From assembly GCA_025210965.1 (NCBI GenBank), contig JAOAQY010000213.1, positions 1 to 61,872 on the forward strand: a stretch of DNA of 61,872 bases. The letters run 5' to 3'. Below the pieces are notes generated by a model. That model worked only from the letters and a program-made list of their open reading frames with translations, was not told where the DNA came from and searched no databases. The translations under genes and the position numbers were made by a program. This stretch comes from Tissierellales bacterium (GTDB lineage Bacteria > Bacillota > Clostridia > Tissierellales > JAOAQY01). Below are positions 1 through 8,156 of the stretch, one piece after another (position 1 is the first letter of the stretch; every line of letters begins with the position of its first letter).

Positions 1-69
1 ATCACATGAAATCACTAGATAATCATCTTCTGAAAATGGAATACATGTCAAATCTCTTACTTTTATCAT
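1..69 (-). CDS. Partial gene start, possibly CblS-like (AIR synthase-related alpha-ribazole kinase)
   Basis: Only the first 23 codons are inside the window; the gene runs off its left edge. It starts at an ATG with AAAGGAG six bases upstream, and this RBS overlaps the last codons of the preceding S-component gene, so the two are translationally linked. The visible residues include RDLTCIPF and DYLVISCD. I recall similar openings in AIR-synthase-related (PurM-like) proteins that accompany alpha-ribazole transport genes, hence the CblS suggestion. That rests on very few residues plus position at the end of a cobalamin operon. Any other protein is possible. Confidence 0.4.
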   Translation of the reverse strand, partial: MIKVRDLTCIPFSEDDYLVISCD

Positions 70-72
70 GTA

Positions 73-564
73 TTACTCCTTTCTAGCTTTCTTTATTCCC
101 TCATACACTATAGATGCCAATATCACATTTACTGCTGCCGCTATTGTAAGAGGAACTATAAAAGCATAGAACATTGCCATTCCAGCAAACTCTGCACCTA
201 AAATGCTAGCTAATTGTGATGCAAGGAATGTGGCTACCGGACCATTTAATACTATTCCAAGCACTATTGCTACTACTTTATTTCCGTCTCTATATACCTT
301 TCCAAATATCGCTACAATTACCAACATTTCAACTGCTATAAGTAAATGCATCGGTAAACTTAGATAAAATCCAGCAAAACCTGCAGACATTAAATGTCCT
401 ATACATCCGATAATACCACCTGCAACAGGTCCTAGTATTATACTTCCTAAGAATGCCGGAAGTGCATCTAGTGCAATACTTCCATTAATTTTAATCACAG
501 CTCCAATCATCGAAAGTGCTATAAATACCGCCATTGTAACTAATTGTTTTGTCTTATTATTCAT
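73..564 (-). CDS. ECF transporter S component, probably CblT-type (alpha-ribazole uptake)
   Basis: This small membrane protein of 163 residues has about five to six hydrophobic segments and the layout of an energy-coupling-factor substrate-binding (S) subunit: LPAFLGSIILGPVAGGIIGCIGHL near residues 35-58 matches the glycine-rich helix typical of the family. S components bind a vitamin and dock on a shared EcfAAT module, which is not in this window. It is the penultimate gene of the cobalamin operon, starting 14 bases after cbiA, with an RBS (AAGGGG) close to the cbiA stop. The context suggests a corrinoid precursor; alpha-ribazole (CblT) is the best guess, cobinamide or cobalt less likely. 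The family is seen, the substrate is inferred. Confidence 0.7.
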   Translation of the reverse strand: MNNKTKQLVTMAVFIALSMIGAVIKINGSIALDALPAFLGSIILGPVAGGIIGCIGHLMSAGFAGFYLSLPMHLLIAVEMLVIVAIFGKVYRDGNKVVAIVLGIVLNGPVATFLASQLASILGAEFAGMAMFYAFIVPLTIAAAVNVILASIVYEGIKKARKE

Positions 565-577
565 AATTGAATTCCCC

Positions 578-1927
578 TTATAATTTTTCTAGTAACCATT
601 TTAAAACATTTAAATTGCTTCCAAAGTGTAAATGCGCATAACTTGCAAGCACATTTTCTTTAACAAATCCTTCATTCCACGTTTTAAATATTTTATTCTT
701 CCTATATTTTTTCATATCATAAAACGAAGACTCATCGAGTGATGGTTCTATTTTTGAATGATGAAATTCATGCGCTTTTATTACAAGTCCATTTTTCATA
801 TTAACCTCAGCATATCCAAAATTTTGAAGTTTATCAGTCATAAAACTATCTCTATTAAAAAATCCTACCATATCGAATTTTTCACCCTTACTATTTGTAA
901 TGGATTTTGTGAGATACATGAGTCCTCCACATTCTGCATATCCAAATACCCCTTCTTTAAAGGCTTTCTCTACGCTATTTCTCATAGATATATTTTGCTC
1001 TAACTCTTTTGCAAATATTTCTGGATAACCACCCCCTAAGTATATTCCATCAATATTTTCAGGCAAGATTTTATCATTTAATGGACTAAAAAATTTGATG
1101 TTTACACCTGTATGTTTTAATAAATCAAAATTAGACTCATAATAAAAATTAAAAGCTTCATCTTTAGCTACAGCTATTGTCTTTCCTTTAGCAATACCTT
1201 TTATTTGATTTATAGCTTCTGGCTCAATAACTTCTAGCAAAGGCTTGTTAAAATCCTCTATTATGGCATCTAAATCCACGCTAGATTCTATTCTATCAAT
1301 CAGCAATTGTACTTTACACTCTAGCTCACTGTCTTCTTCAGCTGGTACCAATCCTAAATGTCTCTCTTTTAATCCAAAATTATCGTCTTTTTTCAAATAT
1401 CCATAACATTTTAAGCCTGTGTAATTCTCAACTATTTCTTTCATGTAATTATAGTGCATTTCACTAGATAATCTATTTATTAAAACGCCAGCAATTCTGG
1501 TATTTTTCTCAAAATGTTTAAACCCATTTATCTCTGCAGCTAAGCTACGGCTTTTTCCTCTTCCATCTACTACTAAAATTACTGGTAGATTAAGCTTTTC
1601 AGACAAATCAGATGAGCTTCCTTCATTTGAATCTACTCCATGTCCATCAAATAATCCCATCACGCCTTCTATAACAGAAACATCTGAGTCTTTAGCAGCT
1701 TTTGAATAAACATATTTCAAGTACTCTGAATCTAACATCCATGTATCTAAATTATATGAAGCTCTATCGGTAACCTTCGCATGAAACATTGGATCAATAT
1801 AGTCTGGTCCTGCTTTAAATCCTTGGACTTCAATCCCTCTTTTATGAAGCGCTGCCATAATTCCTATTGTAAATGTGGTTTTCCCACTTCCACTATTCGT
1901 TCCAGCTAACATAAACTGACAAACCAT
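578..1927 (-). CDS. cbiA: Cobyrinate a,c-diamide synthase
   Basis: CbiA amidates the a and c side chains of cobyrinic acid with glutamine and ATP, making the corrin ring ready for adenosylation. The 449-residue protein opens with a P-loop-like AGTNSGSGKTT (dethiobiotin-synthetase-type ATP site) and ends with a type 1 glutamine amidotransferase domain: GGGYPE, then the nucleophile cysteine in YAECGGLMYL and a late histidine in SYAHLHFGS. The start is the ATG at 1927 because GGGAGGA lies seven bases upstream. A longer reading frame to 1987 would overlap cobC and lacks an RBS. It sits in the cobalamin operon after cobC. Confidence 0.95.
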   Translation of the reverse strand: MVCQFMLAGTNSGSGKTTFTIGIMAALHKRGIEVQGFKAGPDYIDPMFHAKVTDRASYNLDTWMLDSEYLKYVYSKAAKDSDVSVIEGVMGLFDGHGVDSNEGSSSDLSEKLNLPVILVVDGRGKSRSLAAEINGFKHFEKNTRIAGVLINRLSSEMHYNYMKEIVENYTGLKCYGYLKKDDNFGLKERHLGLVPAEEDSELECKVQLLIDRIESSVDLDAIIEDFNKPLLEVIEPEAINQIKGIAKGKTIAVAKDEAFNFYYESNFDLLKHTGVNIKFFSPLNDKILPENIDGIYLGGGYPEIFAKELEQNISMRNSVEKAFKEGVFGYAECGGLMYLTKSITNSKGEKFDMVGFFNRDSFMTDKLQNFGYAEVNMKNGLVIKAHEFHHSKIEPSLDESSFYDMKKYRKNKIFKTWNEGFVKENVLASYAHLHFGSNLNVLKWLLEKL

Positions 1928-1940
1928 ATACTGTCCTCCC

Positions 1941-2522
1941 CTAAGAATTAATCTGTATAAATTCATCCATCGCTGCATAATCTTCACTAAAGCTAATCTT
2001 TACATAAACTGCATTTTTTATGTTAAAATGCCATTTTGATTTTTCACCTAGCTCTAATAATTTTGCCATCATGGATCTTATTACCCCACCATGTGTCACT
2101 ACAAGTATTCTTTCATACTCTGACTTTAAACAGTCTAGTAAAAAACTATGCACTCTATCATCAAACATATTCATGGATTCACCATCCATTATAATGTAGT
2201 CTTTGTTTTGTTTAACCCACTCACTCCATATTTCAGGATACTTTGATTGAATTTGCTTATATGTCATACCTTCAAAACATCCAAAATTAAACTCTCTTAT
2301 TCTCTCATCAAACTCAGTTTCATCACTTAATGCGTTGCCTATAATTCTGGTGCGCTTAAGTGGGCTACTATAAATTTTGTCAAATTTTTCATTCTCAAGT
2401 TTATCAATCAATTTTTTTGTTTGAATCATTCCATTTTCGCTTAATTCTATATCTAGATGACCACAATATCTGTTCTCTAAATTTGCTGTAGTCTCTCCAT
2501 GTCTTACAAATACAAGCTCCAT
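1941..2522 (-). CDS. cobC: Alpha-ribazole phosphatase, histidine phosphatase family
   Basis: The protein removes the phosphate from alpha-ribazole-5'-phosphate (or adenosylcobalamin-phosphate) late in cobalamin assembly. The phosphohistidine motif VRHGETTAN is at the N-terminus and the second catalytic histidine is in VVTHGGVIRS. I chose the ATG at 2522 because the family starts directly before this motif (MELVFVRHG) and a GGGGG stretch lies upstream; the frame extends only six codons further. The first codons overlap the end of cobS. General histidine phosphatases look alike, so the CobC call leans on its place between cobS and cbiA. Confidence 0.85.
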   Translation of the reverse strand: MELVFVRHGETTANLENRYCGHLDIELSENGMIQTKKLIDKLENEKFDKIYSSPLKRTRIIGNALSDETEFDERIREFNFGCFEGMTYKQIQSKYPEIWSEWVKQNKDYIIMDGESMNMFDDRVHSFLLDCLKSEYERILVVTHGGVIRSMMAKLLELGEKSKWHFNIKNAVYVKISFSEDYAAMDEFIQINS

Positions 2523-3277
2523 CCAAATACCCCCATCCAAATGATTAGAATCATCATGTACAATACTTGGCTTATTTCAACACTATAACCCATTATATCT
2601 CCTGTAATTCCATCAATTTTTTTTATAATATCTCGAAGCTTAAAATGCATTATCCCAATTAATTGTATATAACTTAAGAATATTATTGCAAATAATATTT
2701 TATCAATCAAAATAGCTCCTACTAGAGCTATGGCACCAAATATTAAAACCCAATACATCCAGTGCTTCATATCTACATAATCAACTATCCCTTTTCCCAT
2801 ACCACCCTCTGATCTAGCATATTTTCCACTAGCTGCCGTCTGTAAAAGTGTAATTCTACCTACTAGCGGCACAAAGAGTATTCCTTGCCATCCTAGGTAA
2901 CCTGCTCCTATTATAAATCCTATGCACACAATTAAAAGTGCAAGCGCTCCAAATGTTCCTACTCTACTGTCTTTCATTATCTCAAGTATTTTTTCTTTTT
3001 TGCGGCTACTGTACAATCCATCTGCTGAATCGACTAAACCATCTATGTGCAGGCCTCCTGTGATCACCAAATACGTCAAAAAAATCAAAAATCCCAACAC
3101 AATACTAGGTAAATATGGCCTTAGCAAATAGCTTTCTATAGCAAGTACTGAGCCTATTAATAATCCTATAATCGGTGCATATAGTATTCCTCTTACAAAA
3201 TCTTTCTCATTAAATTCTCCAATCTGCGGTAGTGGAATTCTAGTTAGAAATGTTACCATCATAACAAGTGATTTCAT
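2504..3277 (-). CDS. cobS: Adenosylcobinamide-GDP ribazoletransferase (cobalamin synthase)
   Basis: CobS is a membrane enzyme that joins adenosylcobinamide-GDP with alpha-ribazole or its phosphate, the last assembly step. The 257-residue sequence is largely hydrophobic with six to seven membrane segments. It carries the family signature GGLHIDGLVDSADGL at about residues 73-87, with the acidic residues thought to bind magnesium, and begins with the typical FLTRIPLP motif. It follows cobU by 13 bases. Length and motifs match the family fully. Confidence 0.95.
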   Translation of the reverse strand: MKSLVMMVTFLTRIPLPQIGEFNEKDFVRGILYAPIIGLLIGSVLAIESYLLRPYLPSIVLGFLIFLTYLVITGGLHIDGLVDSADGLYSSRKKEKILEIMKDSRVGTFGALALLIVCIGFIIGAGYLGWQGILFVPLVGRITLLQTAASGKYARSEGGMGKGIVDYVDMKHWMYWVLIFGAIALVGAILIDKILFAIIFLSYIQLIGIMHFKLRDIIKKIDGITGDIMGYSVEISQVLYMMILIIWMGVFGWSLYL

Positions 3278-3290
3278 AAAAACACCTCTC

Positions 3291-3833
3291 TTATTTTATT
3301 TTTACAGGTATTCCCGAGACCAACAAGTAAACATCATCTGCTCTCGCCGCTATATTTTGATTTATTCTTCCTGCTATGTCTCTAAATATATTTCCCATTC
3401 TATAAGGTGGTACTACTCCCATTCCAATTTCATTTGTAACTATATACAAATTTTGACTTCCAAAATAGTTCAGTAAATCTTCAACTTGCATTTTGATTCT
3501 ATTCTCTATTTCATCTATTGTCTCATGACTGCATGTATCATAATCAACTTTCTCATCAAGCATTAAATTGCTAACCATTATAGTCATACAATCCAAAAGA
3601 ACAGCATCGTATTGTTTCTCTTCTAAATCTTTAAAATCTCTGTATCTTTCAAGAGTCTCCCACTCACTCGGTCTTTGAGCCCTATGCTTTTTAATTCTAT
3701 CTTTCATTCCAGAATCAAATGCTATAGCAGTGGCTACATATAATATATTATCGCCTTCTTTTTTTATTAGTTCTTCAGCATATGAACTTTTACCGCTCCT
3801 TGCGCCTCCTGTTAACAAAACTAATTTTGACAT
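3291..3833 (-). CDS. cobU: Adenosylcobinamide kinase / guanylyltransferase
   Basis: CobU phosphorylates the aminopropanol hydroxyl of adenosylcobinamide and then transfers GMP to it, giving adenosylcobinamide-GDP for CobS. The P-loop TGGARSGKSSYAE stands at residues 8-20, and the sequence keeps the family segments RAQRPSEWETLE and VTNEIGMGVVP. The start was set to the ATG at 3833, six codons inside the open frame, because GGAGGAG lies just upstream. It slightly overlaps the 3' end of cobD. The short length of 180 residues is normal. Confidence 0.95.
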   Translation of the reverse strand: MSKLVLLTGGARSGKSSYAEELIKKEGDNILYVATAIAFDSGMKDRIKKHRAQRPSEWETLERYRDFKDLEEKQYDAVLLDCMTIMVSNLMLDEKVDYDTCSHETIDEIENRIKMQVEDLLNYFGSQNLYIVTNEIGMGVVPPYRMGNIFRDIAGRINQNIAARADDVYLLVSGIPVKIK

Positions 3834-4876
3834 TTTAACTCCTCCATACACTCTCTAATAGCTTTAATAAGTCCTTTATTCTCGCTCTCTGTTCTTATTG
3901 CTATCCTAAAGAAACTTTCATCTAAACCAAAAAATTCCTCACAAGTTCTTATATAATAGCCCTTTTCAAGTAATGCTTTTTGAAATTCAATTGAAGTATT
4001 GTGTTTCATCTTCCCAAACAAAAAATTAGTTTCAGTTTCAAATATTTCAAATTCATCAAATTTGACTAATTCCCCAAGCACCATATTTTTTTGTGATTTT
4101 ATCTGCTCTTTTGTATTTTTTCCAAATGCTTCAAGCGTTTCAATTTCTTCTAACAAACTAAGTGCAAATGTGTTCAATGTCCACGGTTCTTTGTTTACAT
4201 ACAGCTTTTCTATGCACTCTTCATTTGATGCGCCATATCCGAGTCGAAGACCTGGCACTCCATAGATTTTAGTCATGGAATGAAGTATAAACACTTTGTC
4301 CAAATCACCATTATTTAAAAAACTCTCGCTATCACTAAATTCTATAAACGATTCATCCAAAAACAACCATATGTTTCTCTCTTTTAGCTTATTTATAAGT
4401 ATTTTCAATGTTTCTATTTCTATACCTTTTCCGGTTGGATTATTCGGTCTACAAATCACTACAACATCGTAATTATCCTCGTATAATAGACTTATAAGGT
4501 TTTCTATACTAATTTCATATTTTTCATTCAATAAATATTTTCTGCAAACTTCTGTACCTGCCAATTTAAAAGCTCTTCTGTATTCGCTAAATGTAGGCTC
4601 TACAATCAATGCTCTGCTAAACTTCATCGTTCTAGCAAATAAATATATTAATTCTGTAGCCCCATTCCCAAGTATCATATTTTTCGACTCTAATCCAATG
4701 TGATCCGCCAATAACTTTGCAGCTTTTTTTCCGTCTACTTCTGGATAATTACCAAGCACATCTATTTTTCTATAAATTAAATTCCTTATCTCGCTTGGCA
4801 ATTTAAATGGATTTATATTTATACTATGATCTTTGATATGTTCAGATTCTCCAGTATATCCTCCGTGTTTATTCAA
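3821..4876 (-). CDS. cobD: L-threonine-O-3-phosphate decarboxylase (PLP aminotransferase fold)
   Basis: CobD makes (R)-1-amino-2-propanol phosphate, the linker joined to the corrin ring by CbiB. The fold-type I aminotransferase landmarks are present: LGNGATELIYLF near residue 70, RPNNPTGKG near residue 148, LFLDESFIEF near residue 171, and SMTKIYGVPGLRLGYG with the PLP lysine near residue 202. The N-terminal HGGYTGE is typical of CobD rather than of the related histidinol-phosphate aminotransferase HisC, and its position between cbiB and cobU supports this. Confidence 0.93.
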   Translation of the reverse strand: MNKHGGYTGESEHIKDHSININPFKLPSEIRNLIYRKIDVLGNYPEVDGKKAAKLLADHIGLESKNMILGNGATELIYLFARTMKFSRALIVEPTFSEYRRAFKLAGTEVCRKYLLNEKYEISIENLISLLYEDNYDVVVICRPNNPTGKGIEIETLKILINKLKERNIWLFLDESFIEFSDSESFLNNGDLDKVFILHSMTKIYGVPGLRLGYGASNEECIEKLYVNKEPWTLNTFALSLLEEIETLEAFGKNTKEQIKSQKNMVLGELVKFDEFEIFETETNFLFGKMKHNTSIEFQKALLEKGYYIRTCEEFFGLDESFFRIAIRTESENKGLIKAIRECMEELKCQN

Positions 4877-5840
4877 ATAAAATCACTCCTAATAAAAATA
4901 TCACAAATACAGCTTCTGAAATGTATATCAATTGGCAAGTTTGTACTATATGTTTTTTTTCAAGCTCTACATTTGCATCGCCTATGGTCGGTTTTTCAAC
5001 TACTTCTCCAAAATAAACATTATTACCTCCAAGCTGTATTTTAAGTAAACCAGCAACACTAGCCTCTGGATATCCACAGTTTGGACTTTTGTGATTTCTT
5101 CTGTCCCTTTTTAGTACCCTTATTCCTTGTTTCATGTCTCTGCTACAAAGCCCACCAGCTATAATTATAGCTATGCTTCCAATTCTTGCTGGTAGGTAGT
5201 TTGCAATATCATCAAGTTTTGCAGCACAAAATCCTATATCTCCATATTTCTCATTTTTATATCCAATCATGGAATCCATAGTATTTATCATTTTATACAC
5301 CAGTATAAATACCACACCTTGACCAAATACGCTTCCTACAACAAAGAAAAAAATTGGAGCTAATATTCCATCAATTATGTTTTCAGCAGCAGTTTCAACG
5401 CTAGCTCTTATTATTTCATTCTCCGATAACTCACTTGTATCTCTTCCAACTAGATAACCTATTTTCCTTCTTGTTTCGGATATACTCTCTTTACTGTCAA
5501 GTGAGTTGTATATTTTCATAACCTCATCTCTAAGACATTTTGCAGCTAGACTTGAGTATATTAAATAAAGACTTATTGCATAATACAAATACAGATTTAT
5601 TTTAAGTGAAACCAATAGTAAAATACTTGATAATGCTACGACAATTCCAATCGCAAGCACCACTAATAAAATGCCCCCTAATTTTAGTCTATTCGGCATG
5701 TATCTTCTTATCTTATTTTCTAAAAACTTTATCCACTTTCCCATATAAACAACTGGATGCGGCCAGCTTTGAGGATCTCCAAGTAACAAATCTATATTTA
5801 TTGCCAAAACTAAAAATAATAAACTCATCCTAATAGTCAT
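4869..5840 (-). CDS. cbiB: Adenosylcobinamide-phosphate synthase
   Basis: CbiB is a membrane protein that attaches aminopropanol (phosphate) to adenosylcobyric acid. The 323-residue sequence shows several hydrophobic helices and the family motifs LLGDPQSWPHPVVYMGKWI near the start, VGRDTSELSENEIIRASVETAAENIIDGILAP split over residues about 125-160, and RNHKSPNCGYPEA. It overlaps cobD by eight bases and cbiP by eleven, so it is translated as part of one operon. Confidence 0.95.
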   Translation of the reverse strand: MTIRMSLLFLVLAINIDLLLGDPQSWPHPVVYMGKWIKFLENKIRRYMPNRLKLGGILLVVLAIGIVVALSSILLLVSLKINLYLYYAISLYLIYSSLAAKCLRDEVMKIYNSLDSKESISETRRKIGYLVGRDTSELSENEIIRASVETAAENIIDGILAPIFFFVVGSVFGQGVVFILVYKMINTMDSMIGYKNEKYGDIGFCAAKLDDIANYLPARIGSIAIIIAGGLCSRDMKQGIRVLKRDRRNHKSPNCGYPEASVAGLLKIQLGGNNVYFGEVVEKPTIGDANVELEKKHIVQTCQLIYISEAVFVIFLLGVILFE

Positions 5841-7326
5841 CTCTAGTCTCCATTATTGCTATCAATCTATCTATATCTAATGAATTCGCAACACTCTCTG
5901 CCAATTTATCGTATTCTCTATCTTTCATTTCTGAGTATGATAAACTTTCCATTTCGCAGCTTAATTTTTTTTCTGAAAGCAACTCTCTGAGTAATATTTT
6001 TCTAAACTCATCGTTTTCAAAAATACCATGTAAATACGTTCCTATTATCTTCCCATCTACACTTATCGCTCCATCGTCCCTTCCATCTGAGAGTTTTGCA
6101 AAAGCTTTCTCTTCTCCTAATATCTCTGTTTCTCCCATGTGAATTTCATATCCACTTACTTTAGTTCCCGCTAAGCTCATTATTCCGTCTTCAAGCAAGG
6201 TTCCTATTAAATTTCTAGTAGTTTTTAACGGTTTCATATGTGTTCTTGTCTTCAAAAGCCCAAGTCCATTTATAGAATCGATTTTAGATTCCACATTTTG
6301 ATTATCTTCTATTTTTTCTCCTAATATCTGGAATCCACCGCATATTCCAATAATTCGTTTCTTATCCCTTGCAAATCTATATATTTTTTGATCTAACCCA
6401 CTCTCATGTACATATTGCATATCTTTAAGTGTATTCTTGCTTCCCGGAATAATTAAAACATCTAAATCCGAAATATCATCTTTGTGTGTAATATAATTTA
6501 GACTCACAGAAGTCTCCATTTCGAGTGGTGTAAAATCAGTAAAGTTTGATATATAGGGGAGCTTAACAACTCCTATTCGTATCAATCCATCAGCTTTTTT
6601 CGTAAATCTATCAGTTACACTATCTTCATCATCTATTTGATATGAACCATATGGAATAACTCCTAGACATGGTATTGGTATCAAATCTTCTAACATTTTG
6701 ATTCCTGGATCTAGTATTTCCTTTTTGCCTCTAAATTTATTTATTATAAATCCTTTTACTCTTTTCTTTTCTGCTTCATCTAACAGCATATATGTTCCAT
6801 AAAGTGAAGCAAATACACCGCCTCTATCTATATCTCCTATAAGTATCACTGGAGCATCTACCATTTCTGCCATTCCCATATTAACAATGTCATTTTGTTT
6901 TAAATTAATTTCTGCTGGGCTCCCAGCTCCCTCTATCAATATATAGTCTGCCTTTTCCGCAAGTTTATTGTATGCCTTCATAATCTCTGGTCTAAACTCC
7001 TGCTTAAGTGCCATATAATTACTTGCATCTAAATTAGCATATACTTTACCCATTAAAATAACCTGACTTCCGATATCACTTGTAGGCTTTAATAATATTG
7101 GGTTCATTGCAACCTCTGGTTTCACCCTAGCTGCTTCCGCCTGAACTACTTGAGCTCTACCCATTTCAAATCCTTCATCTGTTATATATGAATTAAGTGC
7201 CATATTTTGAGATTTAAAAGGATAAACTCTATATCCTCTATCATTTAATATTCTGCCAACTGCAGCTGTTATAAGACTTTTCCCAACAGAAGATCCTGTT
7301 CCTTGAAACATTATATTTTTCGCCAT
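5830..7326 (-). CDS. cbiP: Cobyric acid synthase
   Basis: CbiP (CobQ) amidates the b, d, e and g side chains of adenosylcobyrinate diamide. The 498-residue protein has the N-terminal ATP-site MFQGTGSSVGKSLI and the C-terminal glutamine amidotransferase domain with the nucleophile cysteine in GICGGFQILG (about residue 329) and the later YEIHMGET and TYLHGIF motifs. It is the first gene of the cobalamin operon, preceded by a GAGGAG RBS, leader terminator, cobalamin riboswitch and promoter. Corrin-ring genes are not in the window, so ring synthesis must be encoded elsewhere or corrinoids are salvaged. Confidence 0.96.
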   Translation of the reverse strand: MAKNIMFQGTGSSVGKSLITAAVGRILNDRGYRVYPFKSQNMALNSYITDEGFEMGRAQVVQAEAARVKPEVAMNPILLKPTSDIGSQVILMGKVYANLDASNYMALKQEFRPEIMKAYNKLAEKADYILIEGAGSPAEINLKQNDIVNMGMAEMVDAPVILIGDIDRGGVFASLYGTYMLLDEAEKKRVKGFIINKFRGKKEILDPGIKMLEDLIPIPCLGVIPYGSYQIDDEDSVTDRFTKKADGLIRIGVVKLPYISNFTDFTPLEMETSVSLNYITHKDDISDLDVLIIPGSKNTLKDMQYVHESGLDQKIYRFARDKKRIIGICGGFQILGEKIEDNQNVESKIDSINGLGLLKTRTHMKPLKTTRNLIGTLLEDGIMSLAGTKVSGYEIHMGETEILGEEKAFAKLSDGRDDGAISVDGKIIGTYLHGIFENDEFRKILLRELLSEKKLSCEMESLSYSEMKDREYDKLAESVANSLDIDRLIAIMETRDDY

Positions 7327-7360
7327 ATTATCTCCTCATTTACTTTGTGATTTTATGCAT

Positions 7361-7391
7361 AAAAAAAGCACCCTACAGTAAGTAAAGGCGC
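7361..7391 (-). terminator. Riboswitch-controlled intrinsic terminator of the cobalamin operon leader
   Basis: On the minus strand GCGCC and GGGTGC pair around a short loop and are followed by seven T residues, 35 bases before the cbiP start. Its position directly after the aptamer fits transcription attenuation: cobalamin binding would let this hairpin form. The exact competing helix was not computed. Confidence 0.75.
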
Positions 7392-7399
7392 ACAATCAT

Positions 7400-7537
7400 G
7401 TTCGCAAACATCATCTACACATTACGTCCTGCCCTCCGCGGCTGTAATCTCTATAAATTAGGCTGTTTTCTGGCTCATCGATAAAACGACTCACAGTAGC
7501 GGGGGCTGCAGAGGATTTACACCTCTTTACCATTTAA
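7400..7537 (-). ncRNA. Cobalamin riboswitch aptamer
   Basis: The minus strand carries the conserved order of the cobalamin aptamer: GGTGTAAATCCTCTGCAG, then CCCCCGCTACTGTGA, then GAGCCAGAAAACAGCC (the B12-box region), with a later GCGGAGGGCAGGACG segment. It lies between a consensus promoter and the first gene of a cobalamin synthesis operon, so it should lower cbiP-to-S-component expression when adenosylcobalamin is abundant. Boundaries are approximate. Confidence 0.93.
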
Positions 7538-7610
7538 CTTCTAATCAATTATATTAATAAAATGATTTACTATTAGAAGACCTATTTTTTTATTAAACTA
7601 ATTCTCTCTT

Positions 7611-7639
7611 ATTATATTTTATTACACTCAAGCTGTCAA
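7611..7639 (-). promoter_or_regulatory. Sigma-A-type promoter of the cobalamin operon
   Basis: On the minus strand a perfect TTGACA (7634-7639) and a perfect TATAAT (7611-7616) are separated by 17 bases. Transcription would start near 7604, about 65 bases before the conserved riboswitch core. Confidence 0.88.
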
Positions 7640-7809
7640 TCTATGCATTTTATGGCGTTACAAATACGCTTTAATCAAAAAAATTATATATAAAAATTAT
7701 TTTTATACAATTAATTGGGTATATACACTTTATAACTTCATAAAAGTGGACGATATTATTAGTACAAAACCACATATGCACCAATTTCATTTACAAAGGA
7801 GGGATTTTT
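7640..7809. other. AT-rich intergenic region with an imperfect dyad
   Basis: Between the divergent cob promoter and the orphan gene at 7810, the sequence is very AT-rich. The clearest structure is an imperfect inverted repeat at 7726-7748 (CACTTTAT and ATAAAAGTG around six bases). It could be an operator or a 5' leader hairpin. No convincing -35/-10 pair was found for the plus-strand gene. Confidence 0.35.
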
Positions 7810-8046
7810 ATGATTATCAATGAAAATGGTCGAATCGAAAAAGTCGGTGCTATTTTAATGCTTAGTGGTTATTTTGTATTAGAACCAGAACAGTTTTTAA
7901 GAGTTACAAAAGATGGCCACTTGGAATTATGGGAAGGTAAAGAAGACTATCTTAAATCAAAATCTTATAACAAATGTAAACGCATCGGTTATTGGCAACT
8001 TGATCATATAGTTGCATTGGTTGAAACGCAGCACTATCTACAATAA
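7810..8046 (+). CDS. Short protein of unknown function
   Basis: The 78-residue frame is preceded by a strong AAAGGAGGG RBS nine bases upstream of its ATG and ends just before an intrinsic terminator, so it is very probably a real monocistronic gene. I do not recognise a family. The protein is soluble and mixed in charge, with a hydrophobic stretch VGAILMLSGYFVLEPEQFL at residues 12-30, a central charged part and a C-terminus containing GYWQLDHIVALVETQ. There are no cysteine pairs, membrane segments or signal peptide. Its neighbours (cobalamin operon on the other strand, psuG convergent) give no functional hint. Confidence 0.75.
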   Translation: MIINENGRIEKVGAILMLSGYFVLEPEQFLRVTKDGHLELWEGKEDYLKSKSYNKCKRIGYWQLDHIVALVETQHYLQ

Positions 8047-8094
8047 GTTTAGAAAGGAAGTCGTTTTAAATGACTACAGATTGTGTTAATACTT

Positions 8095-8140
8095 AAGCAG
8101 CGCCTAAGCTCAAATGAGATTAGACGCTGCTTTTGTATTT
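8095..8140 (+). terminator. Intrinsic terminator, possibly shared
   Basis: AAGCAGCG pairs with CGCTGCTT, with CTAA/TTAG extending the stem, followed by TTTTGTATTTT on the plus strand. It closes the orphan gene's unit. It also lies 20 bases after the psuG stop on the other strand, though without a good T run there. Confidence 0.8.
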
Positions 8141-8156
8141 TGATATTTTACTTTAA

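Noticed and set aside
7726-7748. Dyad upstream of the orphan gene as a sure operator
   Set aside because: The arms are AT-rich and imperfect, so chance is possible; recorded only as part of the intergenic region.
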